A stretch of 7,715 nucleotides of DNA, taken from the NCBI GenBank assembly GCA_016784265.1, contig JADHUZ010000048.1:1-7715 (forward strand), read 5' to 3'. Positions within the stretch are counted from its first letter, which is position 1; each line of letters begins with the position of its first letter. A program made the translations under genes and the position numbers. The notes below the pieces were generated by a model. The model searched no databases, was not told the origin of the DNA, and saw nothing but the letters and a program-made list of their open reading frames with translations. Positions 6,453 to 7,715 of the stretch are shown here, one piece after another. The DNA is from Fidelibacterota bacterium. GTDB lineage: Bacteria; Fidelibacterota; BS150m-G59.

Positions 6453-7715
6453 ATAAATCTAAAACGATTTTCATCTGTTCAGAATGTGGGACGAATTATC
6501 CAAAATGGGTCGGACGTTGCACGGCTTGTGGCAAATGGGATTCTGTCATCGAGGAAGCAGTCATTCGTGTAAAGTCAAGAACTCGCCCGGCACAACCGCC
6601 GGAAAAACTGGATAAAATTTCCGAACAATCTGGCATTCGCATTTCGTCTGAAATAACAGAAATTGACCGTGTTGTTGGCGGTGGATTCGTTCCTGGCTCC
6701 GTGATTTTACTCGGTGGCGAGCCGGGAATTGGCAAATCTACTTTGGCATTACAAATTGCGGGAAGTATTTCAGCGAAGGAAAAAACGGCAATGATTTTTT
6801 CCGGCGAAGAATCAACAGGACAAATTGCTATGCGGGCGAAACGGTTGAAAATTGGTGGTAGCGAAATTCAAATTCAAAATGAATCATCGCTGGAAGCAAT
6901 TGCCGGCGTAATCTCAGAACAAAAGCCGAAAATGGTCATTATTGATTCAATCCAAACCGTTTTCAGCGAAAATGTGGATGGGTTGCCGGGAAGCATTTCA
7001 CAAATTCGGGCATGCGCAAGCCAACTGTTGAGTAAAGCAAAAGAAAGCGGATTTATTCTGATTCTCATTGGACACATCACGAAAGAAGGTGCCATTGCTG
7101 GACCAAAATTGCTCGAACATCTCGTGGATACGGTGCTGTATTTGGAAGGGGACAAGCACCATTTGTATCGTCTTTTGCGATCTGTGAAAAATCGTTTTGG
7201 CGCAACTTATGGCGTGGGCGTTTTTGAGATGATGGAAAATGGACTTGTTCCTGTCGAAGATCCATCAGGTTTGTTTTTGGCTGAGCGAAATGAATTTTCG
7301 TCTGGCTCTGTGGTAGTTCCATCGTTGGATGGCGGTCGCGTATTTTTGGTAGAAATTCAAGCACTTACGGCACCTGCAAATTATGGAACACCACAACGAT
7401 CTGTAACTGGACTTAATCGGAACAGATTAAATATGTTGTTAGCCGTTTTGGAGCGGCGCGTTGGCGTGCATGTCGGGACAAAAGATGTGTTTGTCAATCT
7501 CGTCGGTGGGCTCAAAATTGAAGAACCCGCGATGGATTTGGGAATTACTTGTGCGATTGTCAGCAGTTTGAAAGATGAGCCAATTACCAAAGAATTTGCG
7601 CTGATAGGAGAAATTGGGCTCGGAGGTGAAATTCGTAGCGTGCCGCATCTTGACCGACGATTGACCGAATGCAAACAAATGGGATTTACGAAAATTTTGG
7701 TGCCGAAAGGTAATT
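6449..7715 (+). CDS. radA: RadA/Sms, DNA repair and branch-migration ATPase (3'-truncated)
   Basis: RadA is a RecA-like ATPase that promotes branch migration during homologous recombination and processing of recombination intermediates. Codons 1-422 are present, and the gene runs off the window with roughly 30-40 residues missing compared with E. coli (460). The order is standard: a C4 zinc finger with Cys10, Cys13, Cys24 and Cys27; a RecA-like core with Walker A GEPGIGKST at 90-98 and Walker B IIDS around Asp166; the RadA-specific KNRFG at 247-251; and a Lon-protease-like domain from about residue 287 on, containing DVFVNLVGGLKI. The GTG at 6449 is chosen because the frame has a stop (TAA) at 6413-6415 and no ATG, GTG or TTG between it and 6449, and because the zinc finger begins only ten codons later. 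GGCGG ends 7 nt upstream. All key motifs are intact. It lies 63 nt after mlaE on the same strand and may be read through. Confidence 0.97.
   Translation, partial: MNKSKTIFICSECGTNYPKWVGRCTACGKWDSVIEEAVIRVKSRTRPAQPPEKLDKISEQSGIRISSEITEIDRVVGGGFVPGSVILLGGEPGIGKSTLALQIAGSISAKEKTAMIFSGEESTGQIAMRAKRLKIGGSEIQIQNESSLEAIAGVISEQKPKMVIIDSIQTVFSENVDGLPGSISQIRACASQLLSKAKESGFILILIGHITKEGAIAGPKLLEHLVDTVLYLEGDKHHLYRLLRSVKNRFGATYGVGVFEMMENGLVPVEDPSGLFLAERNEFSSGSVVVPSLDGGRVFLVEIQALTAPANYGTPQRSVTGLNRNRLNMLLAVLERRVGVHVGTKDVFVNLVGGLKIEEPAMDLGITCAIVSSLKDEPITKEFALIGEIGLGGEIRSVPHLDRRLTECKQMGFTKILVPKGN

Noticed and set aside
7077..7678. Overlapping open frames on the minus strand within radA (and similar ones in the other genes)
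   Set aside because: They are antisense shadows of strongly conserved genes, overlap each other, and show no family motifs.
1..7715. Defence system, mobile element, CRISPR or RNA gene
   Set aside because: No transposase, integrase, direct-repeat array, tRNA fold or rRNA-like segment is visible; all genes are core-type on one strand.

Overview
The window is densely coded on the + strand only. It reads as a run of four genes: uvrA (5'-truncated), a large outer-membrane fusion protein, an MlaE-type ABC permease, and radA (3'-truncated). The first three genes overlap. uvrA and the outer-membrane gene share 11 nt. The outer-membrane gene and mlaE share 4 nt (TTGA). A 63-nt gap follows before radA. 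No tRNA, rRNA, CRISPR array, insertion sequence or clear terminator is visible, and no gene-free stretch exceeds 70 bases.

The organism is a Gram-negative (diderm) bacterium with moderately low GC. The evidence is an exported protein with a C-terminal Omp85-like beta-barrel ending in Phe, plus an MlaE permease. The pairing of a peptidase/TolB-propeller/barrel protein with UvrA, and the protein sequence flavour, suggest the FCB superphylum (for example Marinimicrobia, Calditrichota, Ignavibacteria or KSB1-like lineages). That placement is inference from memory of family distributions; the window alone does not settle it.

Layout: 1-2608 is UvrA, the damage-recognition ATPase of nucleotide excision repair. 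2598-5618 is a 1006-residue secreted protein with a signal peptide, a gluzincin-type HEMVH metallopeptidase-like domain, six TolB/PD40 propeller repeats and a beta-barrel of the bacterial surface antigen type. 5615-6385 is an MlaE/YrbE permease whose best start is a TTG at 5615. 6405-6452 is a possible 15-codon leader ORF whose stop overlaps the radA start as GTGA. 6449 to the end is RadA/Sms, the DNA-branch-migration ATPase with zinc finger, RecA-like and Lon-like domains.

Two genes serve DNA repair (uvrA, radA) and flank two envelope genes. The envelope pair is translationally overlapped, which raises the possibility that the barrel protein and the lipid permease share a job in outer-membrane maintenance. 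The outer-membrane fusion protein is the least characterised element here. The rest looks like conserved core genome and carries no signs of a mobile or defence island.
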